Assembly (NCBI GenBank): GCA_947447975.1
Contig: CANFLU010000021.1
Coordinates: 1-47,458 of the forward strand
DNA: 47,458 nt
Origin: Comamonadaceae bacterium
GTDB taxonomy: Bacteria; Pseudomonadota; Gammaproteobacteria; Burkholderiales; Burkholderiaceae_C
Reading direction: 5' to 3'
Made by a program: the position numbers and the translations under genes. The notes under the pieces are model-generated. The model was not told where the DNA came from, did not search any database, and saw nothing but the letters and a program-made list of their open reading frames with translations. Below are positions 25,236 through 33,711 of this stretch, piece after piece (position 1 is the stretch's first letter; every line of letters starts with the position of its first letter).

Positions 25236-28022
25236 ATGCAATTTGTCGTATGGGCCCAGCGGGCCATTACCACCTTGTGGGTATGCGTCACCGGCCTGAG
25301 CATGGTGACTTCGGTCAGCGCCCTGACTACAGATGCCTCTGCTGCTTCCGCAGTGCAACGGGTGCGCAGTGTGGAGGGCATCACCGAATACCTGCTGCCC
25401 AACGGCCTGCGGGTGCTGCTGGCGCCCGATGCGTCCAAGCCCACCACGACGGTGAACATCACCTATCTAGTCGGTAGCCGGCACGAGAACTACGGCGAGA
25501 CCGGCATGGCGCATTTGCTGGAGCACATGGTGTTCAAGGGCACGCCTAGCCAGGGCAACATCATGACTGCGCTGGGCAAGCGCGGGATGGACTTCAACGG
25601 CACGACCTATACCGACCGTACCAATTATTTCGAAACCTTTCCTGCTTCCGAGAGCAATTTGCGCTGGGTCTTGCAGATGGAAGCGGACCGTATGGTCAAC
25701 AGCTTCATCGCGCGCGCCGACCTGGATAAAGAGTTTTCTGTCGTGCGCAATGAAATGGAGGCGGGTGAAAACCGGCCCCAGCAGGTGCTGATGCAAAAAA
25801 TGCTGGCCAGCAGTTTTGACTGGCATAACTACGGCAAAGACACCATCGGTGCGCGCTCTGATGTGGAAAACGTCAAGATCGAGAACTTACAAAATTTTTA
25901 CCGAAAGTATTACCAGCCTGACAACGCCGTTTTGGTGATTGCCGGCGCGTTCGAAGTAGCGCAGGCACTGTCCATGGTGGAACAGGCCTTTGGCCCCTTG
26001 CCCCGGCCGGCGCGTGTGCTGCAGCCCACTTACACCCGCGAGGCACCACGCGACGGCGCGCGTGAACTCACGGTGAGCCGCGTCGCCGACAGCTATTGGC
26101 TAGCTGCCCTCTATCTCATTTCGGCTGGCGCGCATCCGGACACAGCGGCGCTCTTCGCTTTGGGCGAGATCTTGGCCTCGCCACCTGCGGGGCGTCTGCA
26201 TACCGAACTCGTCGAGCGCAAAAAGGCCTCGCAAAGCTACGCCTGGACCTTGGACTTTGCAGAGCCTGGTTGCATTATTTTTTGGCTGGAGTTGGACAAA
26301 AGCCACTCCATGGCACAGGCCCGCCAGGCCATGCTGGCGCAGCTCGAAGGTGTGGCGCGTAAACCGATCACTGAAGCCGAATTGGCACGGGCCAAGGCCA
26401 CGCTGCTTAGCGATATCGACAACACCGTCAACAATGCGCAAAGCTTGGCCATTGCATTGTCGGAGGCCATCGCCAAGGGCGATTGGCGTCTGTTTTTCCT
26501 GCAACGCGATCGCATTGAAGCGCTGACGGTGGCGGACGTGCAACGCGTGGCACAGCAGTACCTGCAAAGTAGCAATCGCACTGTGGGCCAGTTTGTGCCC
26601 ACGACCCAAGCCCAACGAACGGTGATTCCGCCCACGCCTGACGTAGCGGTCATGCTGGCCGATTACCAAGGCAAAGCGGCGGTTGCACAGGGCGAGGCCT
26701 TTGTACTCACGCCCGCGACCATCGAGGCACGCACTTTACGTAGCACCTTGCCCAGCGGTGCGCACTTGGTGCTGATCCCCAAAAAGACGCGCGGGCAAAC
26801 GGTGTCGGGTCAAATCATTGTAGAAATGGGCGACGAAAAATCGCTGGCCGGGCGTGCCAGTGCCATCGAAATTGCAGCAAGCTTGCTTACACGTGGTGCG
26901 GGACGGCGCAGCCGCAGCGATATCAGCAGCACGCTGGACAAGCTCAAAACCAAACTCTCGGTCAGTCAGCAAGGTCAAAGTCTGGTAGTGCAATTCGATA
27001 CGGTGCGCGCCAGCCTTGCGCAGCTCATGCCCTTGTTACACGATATATTGCGCGCGCCCACGTTTTCGCAGGCCGAGTTTGAGCAGGCACGCAGCCAGGC
27101 CCTCACCTTTGCCAATGCCCAGCGCAGTGACCCCGAGGCCCTGGCCTCCAACGCGCTAGCGCGTGGCCTCAATAACGTGGGGCGCCAGGACATCCGCTAC
27201 GCCCGCAGCTTGGAGGAACGCATCGCGGATCTCAAAGCATTGCGTCTGGCAGACGTCAAGGCCGCTTATACCGATTTGGCCGGCGCTGCTTCAGCCCATC
27301 TTGCGCTCGCTGGAGATTTTGATCCAGCCTGGGCACAGACCGCGATGAACACCTTGGCTACCCGTTGGCTCAACAAATCACCATTTACACGTCTGCACAA
27401 AGTCGTGCCAGATGCGAAAGCAAGCACGTTACAAATCGAAACACCTGATAAGGCCAACGCCGTGTATTTGGGTGCCTTGCCGCTGGCAGTGCAAGACAGC
27501 ATGCCGGATTACGCGGCGCTGTTGTTGGCCAACGAAATTTTGGGTGGCGGCACCCAGTCGCGCCTGCTGGAGCGCCTGCGCCAGCAAGAGGGCATCAGCT
27601 ATGGCGCGGGCAGCCAGCTGCGGGCATCGGCCTTCGAACCATCGGGACAACTGACTGTATGGGCGATATTTGCGCCCGAAAACCGCGCGCAAGTGGAACA
27701 GGCCTTGGCCCAGGAATTGGCCCAGCTGCTTGCCAGCGGCATCACCGAGGCTGAGCTGCAAGACGCCCAGAAGAGCCTGGACCAACAACGTCTGACCGGC
27801 TGGGCCCAGGATGGCGCATTGGCCCAGTTGCAATTAGACAATGGACGCGCCGGGCGCAGCATGGACTTTTATGACAAGCTCTACCTGCAGATTGCCGCCA
27901 CCAGTGTGCAGCAGGTCAATGCTGCGATTGTGCGCTGGATCAGGCCAGCCCAGCTGATGCATGTCTATGCCGGTGATTTTGCGGGCGCCAAAAATAAATC
28001 CGCTATCAAAGGGCGGCCTTGA
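25236..28022 (+). CDS. M16-family zinc metallopeptidase, two-domain, exported (paralogue B)
   Basis: A 928-residue paralogue of the protease at 13236-15989. A signal-like hydrophobic segment covers about residues 8-30 (WVCVTGLSMVTSVSA). HLLEH is at 93-97 and the third zinc ligand is Glu173. The C-terminal half again lacks the motif. It starts 15 bp after the permease/M1 gene, so it should belong to that operon, giving a membrane peptidase and a periplasmic protease in one transcript. The two paralogues are identical over 42 residues around the active site, while their codons differ at many synonymous sites, so the duplication is old and the site is strongly conserved. The gene converges on the oligopeptide importer operon 21 bp away. 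Confidence 0.92.
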   Translation: MQFVVWAQRAITTLWVCVTGLSMVTSVSALTTDASAASAVQRVRSVEGITEYLLPNGLRVLLAPDASKPTTTVNITYLVGSRHENYGETGMAHLLEHMVFKGTPSQGNIMTALGKRGMDFNGTTYTDRTNYFETFPASESNLRWVLQMEADRMVNSFIARADLDKEFSVVRNEMEAGENRPQQVLMQKMLASSFDWHNYGKDTIGARSDVENVKIENLQNFYRKYYQPDNAVLVIAGAFEVAQALSMVEQAFGPLPRPARVLQPTYTREAPRDGARELTVSRVADSYWLAALYLISAGAHPDTAALFALGEILASPPAGRLHTELVERKKASQSYAWTLDFAEPGCIIFWLELDKSHSMAQARQAMLAQLEGVARKPITEAELARAKATLLSDIDNTVNNAQSLAIALSEAIAKGDWRLFFLQRDRIEALTVADVQRVAQQYLQSSNRTVGQFVPTTQAQRTVIPPTPDVAVMLADYQGKAAVAQGEAFVLTPATIEARTLRSTLPSGAHLVLIPKKTRGQTVSGQIIVEMGDEKSLAGRASAIEIAASLLTRGAGRRSRSDISSTLDKLKTKLSVSQQGQSLVVQFDTVRASLAQLMPLLHDILRAPTFSQAEFEQARSQALTFANAQRSDPEALASNALARGLNNVGRQDIRYARSLEERIADLKALRLADVKAAYTDLAGAASAHLALAGDFDPAWAQTAMNTLATRWLNKSPFTRLHKVVPDAKASTLQIETPDKANAVYLGALPLAVQDSMPDYAALLLANEILGGGTQSRLLERLRQQEGISYGAGSQLRASAFEPSGQLTVWAIFAPENRAQVEQALAQELAQLLASGITEAELQDAQKSLDQQRLTGWAQDGALAQLQLDNGRAGRSMDFYDKLYLQIAATSVQQVNAAIVRWIRPAQLMHVYAGDFAGAKNKSAIKGRP

Positions 28023-28043
28023 GCATCCATCGATGCGCGGCGC

Positions 28044-29753
28044 TTAAGTCGTCGCTTGGTACAGCAAGCGTGGTGCTGCGGCTAGGAGCTGACGGGTGTA
28101 ATCGGACTGCGGCTGCGCGTACAAAGTCGCTGCATTGCCTTGCTCGAGCACTTCGCCTTGGTGCATGACCAAAAGCGTGTCTGCCATGTGGCGCACCACG
28201 TCCAGGTCGTGCGAGATAAACAAATAGCTCAGCGCTAATTCCGCCTGCAGGTCTTTGAGCAGGTTGAGCACCTGCGCTTGCACGGAGACATCCAGCGCGG
28301 AAACCGCCTCATCGAGCACCAGCACCTGTGGCGAGAGGCTCAGACTGCGGGCGATAGCAATACGTTGCCGTTGTCCGCCCGAGAACTCGAAAGGGTAGCG
28401 ACCCAGGCTGCTGGCGGGTAACCCCACCTGGTCGAGCAGGCGCTGGGCCATTCGCTTTCGCGCTGCCGGGTCGCCACCTATGCCGTGCAGGCGCATGGGT
28501 TCGTCCAGTACCTCGGCGATAGTAAAGCGCGGGTTAAGCGATGCATAGGGATTCTGAAATACGATCTGCAAATGCCTCTTGTAGGGTGCAAATTCAGCCT
28601 TAGACAGGGCAAGCAGATTACGCCCTTGCATCAGGACCTCACCGCCGCTGGCCTGGTGCAGACGCAGCATGGCCAGACCCACCGTGGTTTTGCCCGAGCC
28701 CGATTCGCCCACCAAACCGACGGTTTTTCCCCTGAACATGGAAAAACTCACATTCTCGACCGCGACAAACTGCTTTTTTCCAAACCAGGAGCCCCCTACA
28801 TCAAACACCTTGCGTAAGTTCCGCACTTCCAGCAGGGGCGCATCCATAGCCGCTTGCATCGCCGGTGTCGCCAGCTTTAGGGCTGGCGATTGCGCAGGGG
28901 CGGCGCTGGCATCGGCCTGCATCCAGTCATCGATAGTTAAGAGGCGTTGGCCCAATCGCTCGGGGCTGGGGCGGCAACTGAGCAAGGCTTTGGTATAGGC
29001 GTCTTGCGCATGGGTAAAAATCTGTTCTACAGGGCCCGACTCACGCACCTGGCCGTTGCGCATCACCACCACCTCGTCGGCAATTTCGCTGACCAGACCG
29101 AGGTCATGGGTGATAAAGAGCATCGCCATTTTGCGGCGCTTGCGCAGCTCGGCCAGCAGTTGCATGATTTGGCGCTGCACCGTCACATCCAAAGCGGTGG
29201 TGGGTTCATCGGCGATCAGCAGCGCGGGCTCGCAGGCCAGAGCCATCGCGATCATCACGCGCTGCTGCTGGCCGCCCGAGAGCTCATGTGGGTAGGTATC
29301 CAAACGCCGCGCCGCCTCAGGAATGCCGACTTCCTCGAGCAAAGCCTGCGCACGCTTGCGCGACTGCTTGCGGTTCATGCCCTCGTGCACCCGCAGCATC
29401 TCAGCCAACTGATAGCCGATGCTGTATACCGGGTTGAGCGAGCTCATCGGATCCTGGAAAATCATGGACATGTGTTTGCCGCGGATGCGCTGCCAATCGG
29501 CCAGTTCCTGGCCCAATAGCGATCGGCCCTGAAACTGCAGCCGGCTCTGTGCACCAATGTGTGCGCTGGGCCGGGGCAAGAGCCCCATCACCGCCAAAGC
29601 GCTGACCGATTTGCCACTGCCCGACTCGCCCACCAGGGCCAGCGTGCTTTCGCTGCGCAGGCTAAAGCCCACGCCATCGACTGCGCGCACCGGCGCACGC
29701 GCGCTGCTGACAAAGTCTACGGTGAGTTGTTCAACGGAAAGCAAGTTGGTCAT
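28044..29753 (-). CDS. Oligopeptide ABC importer ATPase, fused DppD-DppF (YejF-like)
   Basis: About 569 residues containing two complete ABC cassettes. The first has Walker A GESGSGKS, signature [15 protein letters not shown] and Walker [13 protein letters not shown]. The second has [24 protein letters not shown] and [12 protein letters not shown]. Both have the peptide-family QDPMSSLNP / [10 protein letters not shown]-loop region. Such fusions energise di- and oligopeptide or microcin-type peptide uptake. ATG 29753 was chosen; the longer frame runs into the permease gene. It is the last gene of a four-gene minus-strand operon, 13 bp after the previous stop. Confidence 0.93.
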   Translation of the reverse strand: MTNLLSVEQLTVDFVSSARAPVRAVDGVGFSLRSESTLALVGESGSGKSVSALAVMGLLPRPSAHIGAQSRLQFQGRSLLGQELADWQRIRGKHMSMIFQDPMSSLNPVYSIGYQLAEMLRVHEGMNRKQSRKRAQALLEEVGIPEAARRLDTYPHELSGGQQQRVMIAMALACEPALLIADEPTTALDVTVQRQIMQLLAELRKRRKMAMLFITHDLGLVSEIADEVVVMRNGQVRESGPVEQIFTHAQDAYTKALLSCRPSPERLGQRLLTIDDWMQADASAAPAQSPALKLATPAMQAAMDAPLLEVRNLRKVFDVGGSWFGKKQFVAVENVSFSMFRGKTVGLVGESGSGKTTVGLAMLRLHQASGGEVLMQGRNLLALSKAEFAPYKRHLQIVFQNPYASLNPRFTIAEVLDEPMRLHGIGGDPAARKRMAQRLLDQVGLPASSLGRYPFEFSGGQRQRIAIARSLSLSPQVLVLDEAVSALDVSVQAQVLNLLKDLQAELALSYLFISHDLDVVRHMADTLLVMHQGEVLEQGNAATLYAQPQSDYTRQLLAAAPRLLYQATT

Positions 29754-29766
29754 TGCGGGCCTTTGG

Positions 29767-30816
29767 TTATACGACTTTGGGGTCGAGCGCATCGCGCAGG
29801 GCGTCGGTGAACAAGGACAGGGCGGTAACAAACAAAGACATGGCCAGCGTGGCGCAAAGCAGCTGCCACCATATGCCTACCAACAAATCGTTTTGCGCCT
29901 CGGTCAGCATGGTGCCCCAGGAGACGCCGTCCACCGGCACGCCAAAGCCCAAATAAGACAAAATTACCTCGGCCTTGATACAGGCCACGGTGAGCAGCGA
30001 ATACTGCACCAGGATCACATGGCTGACATTGGGCAGGATGTGAATAAACATGCGCCGCACGTTGGAGGCGCCAATGGCGTCAGCAGCACGCACGTATTCG
30101 CGATCGCGGTGCTTCATGAACTCGCCGCGTACCAGGCGGTACATGCCGGTCCAACTGGTCGAGCCCAGAATCACCACGACGGCCGTGCTGCCCTTGGTAT
30201 CGAGCACTGCCGCAATCGCCAGTATCAACAAAATGCCTGGAATGGCATGCAATACGTTGTAAAGCCAGGTGCTCAAATCATCGACCCAACCGCCAAACCA
30301 GCCCGACACCGCGCCCAGCACCGCACCCACTACCGTGGCGACCAGGGCCGCAGCCAGGCCCACCAGCACGCTGGTCTGCGCACCCTGGATGGTTTTATTC
30401 AGCACATCACGCCCCCATTTGTCTGCGCCCATGGGTAGGTGGGTAGCCAAGACATCGGGCTTTTCGCCGGCCGGCTTGACAGCCTGTTGGGCCTGCGCCC
30501 ATTCCTTGGCTATGGGGTCCACTACGTTGGTCTGGCTAGGCGTGTAGTCCAGCAGCGTTGGAAGTGCTTGGGCACCGTCACCGTCTTGGCCCTGTGCCAG
30601 GGGTGCCCACGTCGGACGGGCATGGCCAATGGCGACTTCTTTTTGCCAGTCAGAAGCTACCAGGCCCGAGGCGGCAAGCGCCACTAGCGCCAAAACGCAC
30701 AACACGATGCCGCCGCTCCACAAGCCAATACGGTCTGCGGCAAAGCGCTGCCAGGCCAACTGCCAGGCGCTGGGGCTGGCCTGCGTAGAAGATTCGGGGT
30801 GCAGATTCGTTGTCAT
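29767..30816 (-). CDS. Oligopeptide ABC importer permease, DppC/YejE-like
   Basis: A 349-residue permease with an N-terminal anchor helix (about 35-55), a large extracytoplasmic segment (about 55-125) and five further helices. The EAA loop of binding-protein-dependent permeases is YVRAADAIGASNVRRMFIHI. The 70-residue loop between TM1 and TM2 is longer than in DppC and is like that of YejE. The motif GADKWGRDVLNKTIQGAQTSV just before TM2 is typical of the DppC side. It follows the DppB-like gene by 10 bp and precedes the ATPase gene by 13 bp. Confidence 0.93.
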   Translation of the reverse strand: MTTNLHPESSTQASPSAWQLAWQRFAADRIGLWSGGIVLCVLALVALAASGLVASDWQKEVAIGHARPTWAPLAQGQDGDGAQALPTLLDYTPSQTNVVDPIAKEWAQAQQAVKPAGEKPDVLATHLPMGADKWGRDVLNKTIQGAQTSVLVGLAAALVATVVGAVLGAVSGWFGGWVDDLSTWLYNVLHAIPGILLILAIAAVLDTKGSTAVVVILGSTSWTGMYRLVRGEFMKHRDREYVRAADAIGASNVRRMFIHILPNVSHVILVQYSLLTVACIKAEVILSYLGFGVPVDGVSWGTMLTEAQNDLLVGIWWQLLCATLAMSLFVTALSLFTDALRDALDPKVV

Positions 30817-30826
30817 GAAGGTCCCT

Positions 30827-31765
30827 CTAGCGCAACTGCACGCGCGGATCGGTCAGGCGGTACAGTAAATCGCCCACCAAGTTAAATGCCATGGTGGCCA
30901 GTGCCACATATACCGTGACTGCCTTGATGACGGGAAAGTCGCTGCGCTCCACGGCCAAAATAATCTCACGCCCCACGCCCGGAATGCCAAAAAATCGCTC
31001 CAACAAAAACGCGCCTAGCAGCAGTCCGGGGATGTTGGAGATTACAAAGGTAATGACAGGAATAAGTGCATTGCGCAGCACATGCACAAACATTACCCGC
31101 ACCTCGGAAAGCCCTTTAGCGCGCGCCGTGCGCACATAGTCCTGGTTCACCTCATCAAGTACGAAACTACGAAACAGCCTGGTATGGGGCGCCACGCCGA
31201 CCAGCAAGCCCAGCAAAATCGGTAACGGGGCATAGGTGCTTAGGTTTTTCCACAGCCCGTCGCCCCAACCCTGCACGGGAAAGAGTCCCCAGCGGTAGGC
31301 CAATAGGTACTGACCCAAGATGATGAAGACCAAAATGCTCACCGACATCAGCAAGGTAAAAAACACCATCACACTGCGATCCAGGCGCGAGCCGCGCACC
31401 CACGACAAGCCCACCGCCAGCACCAGGCAGACCATAGTTTCAAGCACCAAGAGCGGCAGCATCAGGGTCAGCGATGCCGGCAAGCGCGAGGCAAACAGCT
31501 GTGCTACCGGCTCGCCGGTGGTCCAGCTGGCACCAAAGTCGAAAGTAGCGACCTGTTTGACAAAAATCCACAGCTGCACATACAGGGGTTCGTTGAGCCC
31601 CAGCGCGGTTCGTATACTTTCAATTTGCTCCTGGTTGGACATCAGTCCGGCCAAAATATAGGCGGGGTCGCCGCCCACCCAGTTGAATAAAAAAAACACC
31701 AGCAAGATGACGCCTGCCATGGTAGGCAGCATTTGCCACAAGCGCCGTGCGACGTAGGCGTACAT
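30827..31765 (-). CDS. Oligopeptide ABC importer permease, DppB/YejB-like
   Basis: A 312-residue permease with six hydrophobic segments; the first is MLPTMAGVILLVFFLFNWVG. The family EAA loop is YVRTARAKGLSEVRVMFVHV, and the C-terminal part has the LLGAFLLERFFGIPGVGREI signature of DppB proteins. The start lies 2 bp after the stop of the binding-protein gene, so translation is likely coupled. It should pair with the DppC-like permease next to it. Confidence 0.93.
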   Translation of the reverse strand: MYAYVARRLWQMLPTMAGVILLVFFLFNWVGGDPAYILAGLMSNQEQIESIRTALGLNEPLYVQLWIFVKQVATFDFGASWTTGEPVAQLFASRLPASLTLMLPLLVLETMVCLVLAVGLSWVRGSRLDRSVMVFFTLLMSVSILVFIILGQYLLAYRWGLFPVQGWGDGLWKNLSTYAPLPILLGLLVGVAPHTRLFRSFVLDEVNQDYVRTARAKGLSEVRVMFVHVLRNALIPVITFVISNIPGLLLGAFLLERFFGIPGVGREIILAVERSDFPVIKAVTVYVALATMAFNLVGDLLYRLTDPRVQLR

Positions 31766-31767
31766 AT

Positions 31768-33597
31768 TTATTTCTCCCTGCCCGCTGTCGAAACAATGTC
31801 CATAAACTGCCAGCCGTTAGTCACCAAGGGGTGCTGGCGGTAGCCCTCTACCTGGGCTTGGCTCAAGCGGGTGGAAATGCGGGTCGCCGTCAGACCGAGT
31901 GCGCCGTAAACCTCCATGATGCGGTACATATTACGCAGTGCTTGCGCGCGCTCAGGCCCTTCGGGCAAACGCTTTAGGCGTTCAAACTCTTGGTCGTACT
32001 CGGCGTTTTCAAAGCAGGCGTAATTGTTTTGTCCGATAAATTTGGATGACAAAAGTCCCATAACAAATTCGGCTTCCGAGGCGCCTATCCAGCCCAGGCC
32101 CCAGGACGAAAGGGAGCAGGTTTTACCTTGTTTGAGCATCTCGGCAAACTTGTCTTTTTTAACCTGCAGGCGGATGCCCAAGCGGTCCATGGATTTTTTC
32201 CATAACTCGTCGCGCTCGCGGTCGACCGAGGAGGTGGACGAATGTATGGTGAACACCAGCGGTTTGCCGTCCGGGTGTGTGCGCAAGCCGTGCGCGTCTT
32301 TTTTGTAGCCGAACTGGTCTAGCAGTGCATTGGCCTGCAGCGGGCTAAAGCGTACGATGCTGCGGTAGTCGGGGTCGTGCCCCGGTATCACCGGGGAAAC
32401 CATTTGCTGCGCCCGGATGGCTTGGCCTTTGCGGATGACGCGGATCTCCTCGTCTACGTCGTAGCCCAGGATGATGGCGCGACGCAGCGCGATCTTTTCG
32501 GGCGTGTAGCCGCCGATCACCGGGTCGCGCATATTGAAAAACTGGTAAGTGATGTCGGCCTCAATGGAGCGGTATACATGGACACCCGCGTTGCTGAGCG
32601 AGGGCAGCAAATGGTTTTGGCGGTCCAGGGCTTTTTCGATAAAGCTAGGTGGCACGGTGACGATGTCGATTTCCTTGCCACTAAAGGCCAGCCACATCGA
32701 CTGCGGCTCCTCCATGATGCTGATCTCCACGCGCCCGATCTGCGGCATGCTACGCCCCTGCAGGCGCTGCGCAATCGCTTGGTCCTGCGGGTGCTGCGGA
32801 TCGGCCTTGAAATTCCAAACAAAGGCCGGGTAAGTCGGGTTGGCGCGCAGCGTAATTTTGGAGCCCCGTACCCAGCTATCTAGCACATAAGGTCCGGTGC
32901 CCACCGGGTGCGCCATGATGCCATCGGGCCCGTAGGCCTCGACCACCTCCCTTGCCATAGCGCCGGCGTAGGGGTTCGTTAGCAAAGTCAGGAAATTGCG
33001 GTCAGCGCGCACAAGGCGAATATGCAAGGTGTAGCGGTCGCTTGCGTAAATGCCAGGGTGGCGTTGGTCGTAATTCATTCCTTCTTTGGCTGCCTGGCGG
33101 CGCGCGGCGGCAAACCCCTCAATCTTGTCTTCCAGGTCGGCTACCCGGGGCGACTTGTTCTTGGGGTCGATATGGCGTAACAAGGTGTAGACAAAGTCCT
33201 GCGCCGTCAGCTCGCGCGCTTGACCCTTGAATGCGGGGTCGGCCGAAAAGTACAGGCCTTTGCGAATCTTGAAGGTATAGAACGTGCCGCCTTCACTGAT
33301 TTCGGGCAGCGCTTGGGCGGCATCGGCCACGATGGTGCTGGGCCTGGCCATCCAGTCGTACGTGACGAGGGGTTGAAAAATTCCCCAATTGACGATATTC
33401 GAATACAGGTCACTCACCCGTACCGGATCAAAGCCTGTCTCTGCGGTAGGAAAGGCCATGCGCAGCACTTTGGCCGGATCGGCTGGATTGGTGTCGGCCT
33501 GGGCACTGCCCAAAAGTAGGCTGGCGATACAAGCCCATGCCACAACCCATCGGCGGGACGAAGGTGTCGGCATAGCAGTCCAAACCAAACGCAGCAT
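31768..33597 (-). CDS. Family 5 extracellular solute-binding protein of the oligopeptide importer
   Basis: About 609 residues, first gene of the importer operon. An N-terminal signal peptide (WVVAWACIASLLLGSAQA) is followed by the family 5 binding fold (RMAFPTAETGFDPVRVSDLYS; RKGLYFSADPAFKGQARELTAQDFVYTL shortened to the opening YTLLRHIDP; HPVGTGPYVLDSW). It captures the peptide in the periplasm and delivers it to the DppB/DppC pair. ATG 33597 was chosen because GGAG lies about ten bases upstream; ATG 33573 is possible and would shorten the signal peptide. It is divergent from the M3 oligopeptidase gene across 114 bp, which suggests shared control of peptide uptake and cleavage. The ligand class (dipeptide, longer peptide or a modified peptide) is open. 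Confidence 0.92.
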   Translation of the reverse strand: MLRLVWTAMPTPSSRRWVVAWACIASLLLGSAQADTNPADPAKVLRMAFPTAETGFDPVRVSDLYSNIVNWGIFQPLVTYDWMARPSTIVADAAQALPEISEGGTFYTFKIRKGLYFSADPAFKGQARELTAQDFVYTLLRHIDPKNKSPRVADLEDKIEGFAAARRQAAKEGMNYDQRHPGIYASDRYTLHIRLVRADRNFLTLLTNPYAGAMAREVVEAYGPDGIMAHPVGTGPYVLDSWVRGSKITLRANPTYPAFVWNFKADPQHPQDQAIAQRLQGRSMPQIGRVEISIMEEPQSMWLAFSGKEIDIVTVPPSFIEKALDRQNHLLPSLSNAGVHVYRSIEADITYQFFNMRDPVIGGYTPEKIALRRAIILGYDVDEEIRVIRKGQAIRAQQMVSPVIPGHDPDYRSIVRFSPLQANALLDQFGYKKDAHGLRTHPDGKPLVFTIHSSTSSVDRERDELWKKSMDRLGIRLQVKKDKFAEMLKQGKTCSLSSWGLGWIGASEAEFVMGLLSSKFIGQNNYACFENAEYDQEFERLKRLPEGPERAQALRNMYRIMEVYGALGLTATRISTRLSQAQVEGYRQHPLVTNGWQFMDIVSTAGREK

Positions 33598-33711
33598 GGG
33601 GGTAGATCTCCGGGTAGGGGCCAGGGCAGCGGGCATCATAAAGTAAGGCCTAGCCTATGGTTTTGGGTGGTTGGGCGGGCCGTGGCGCGCGCCATCTATT
33701 ACAGTGGGCTG

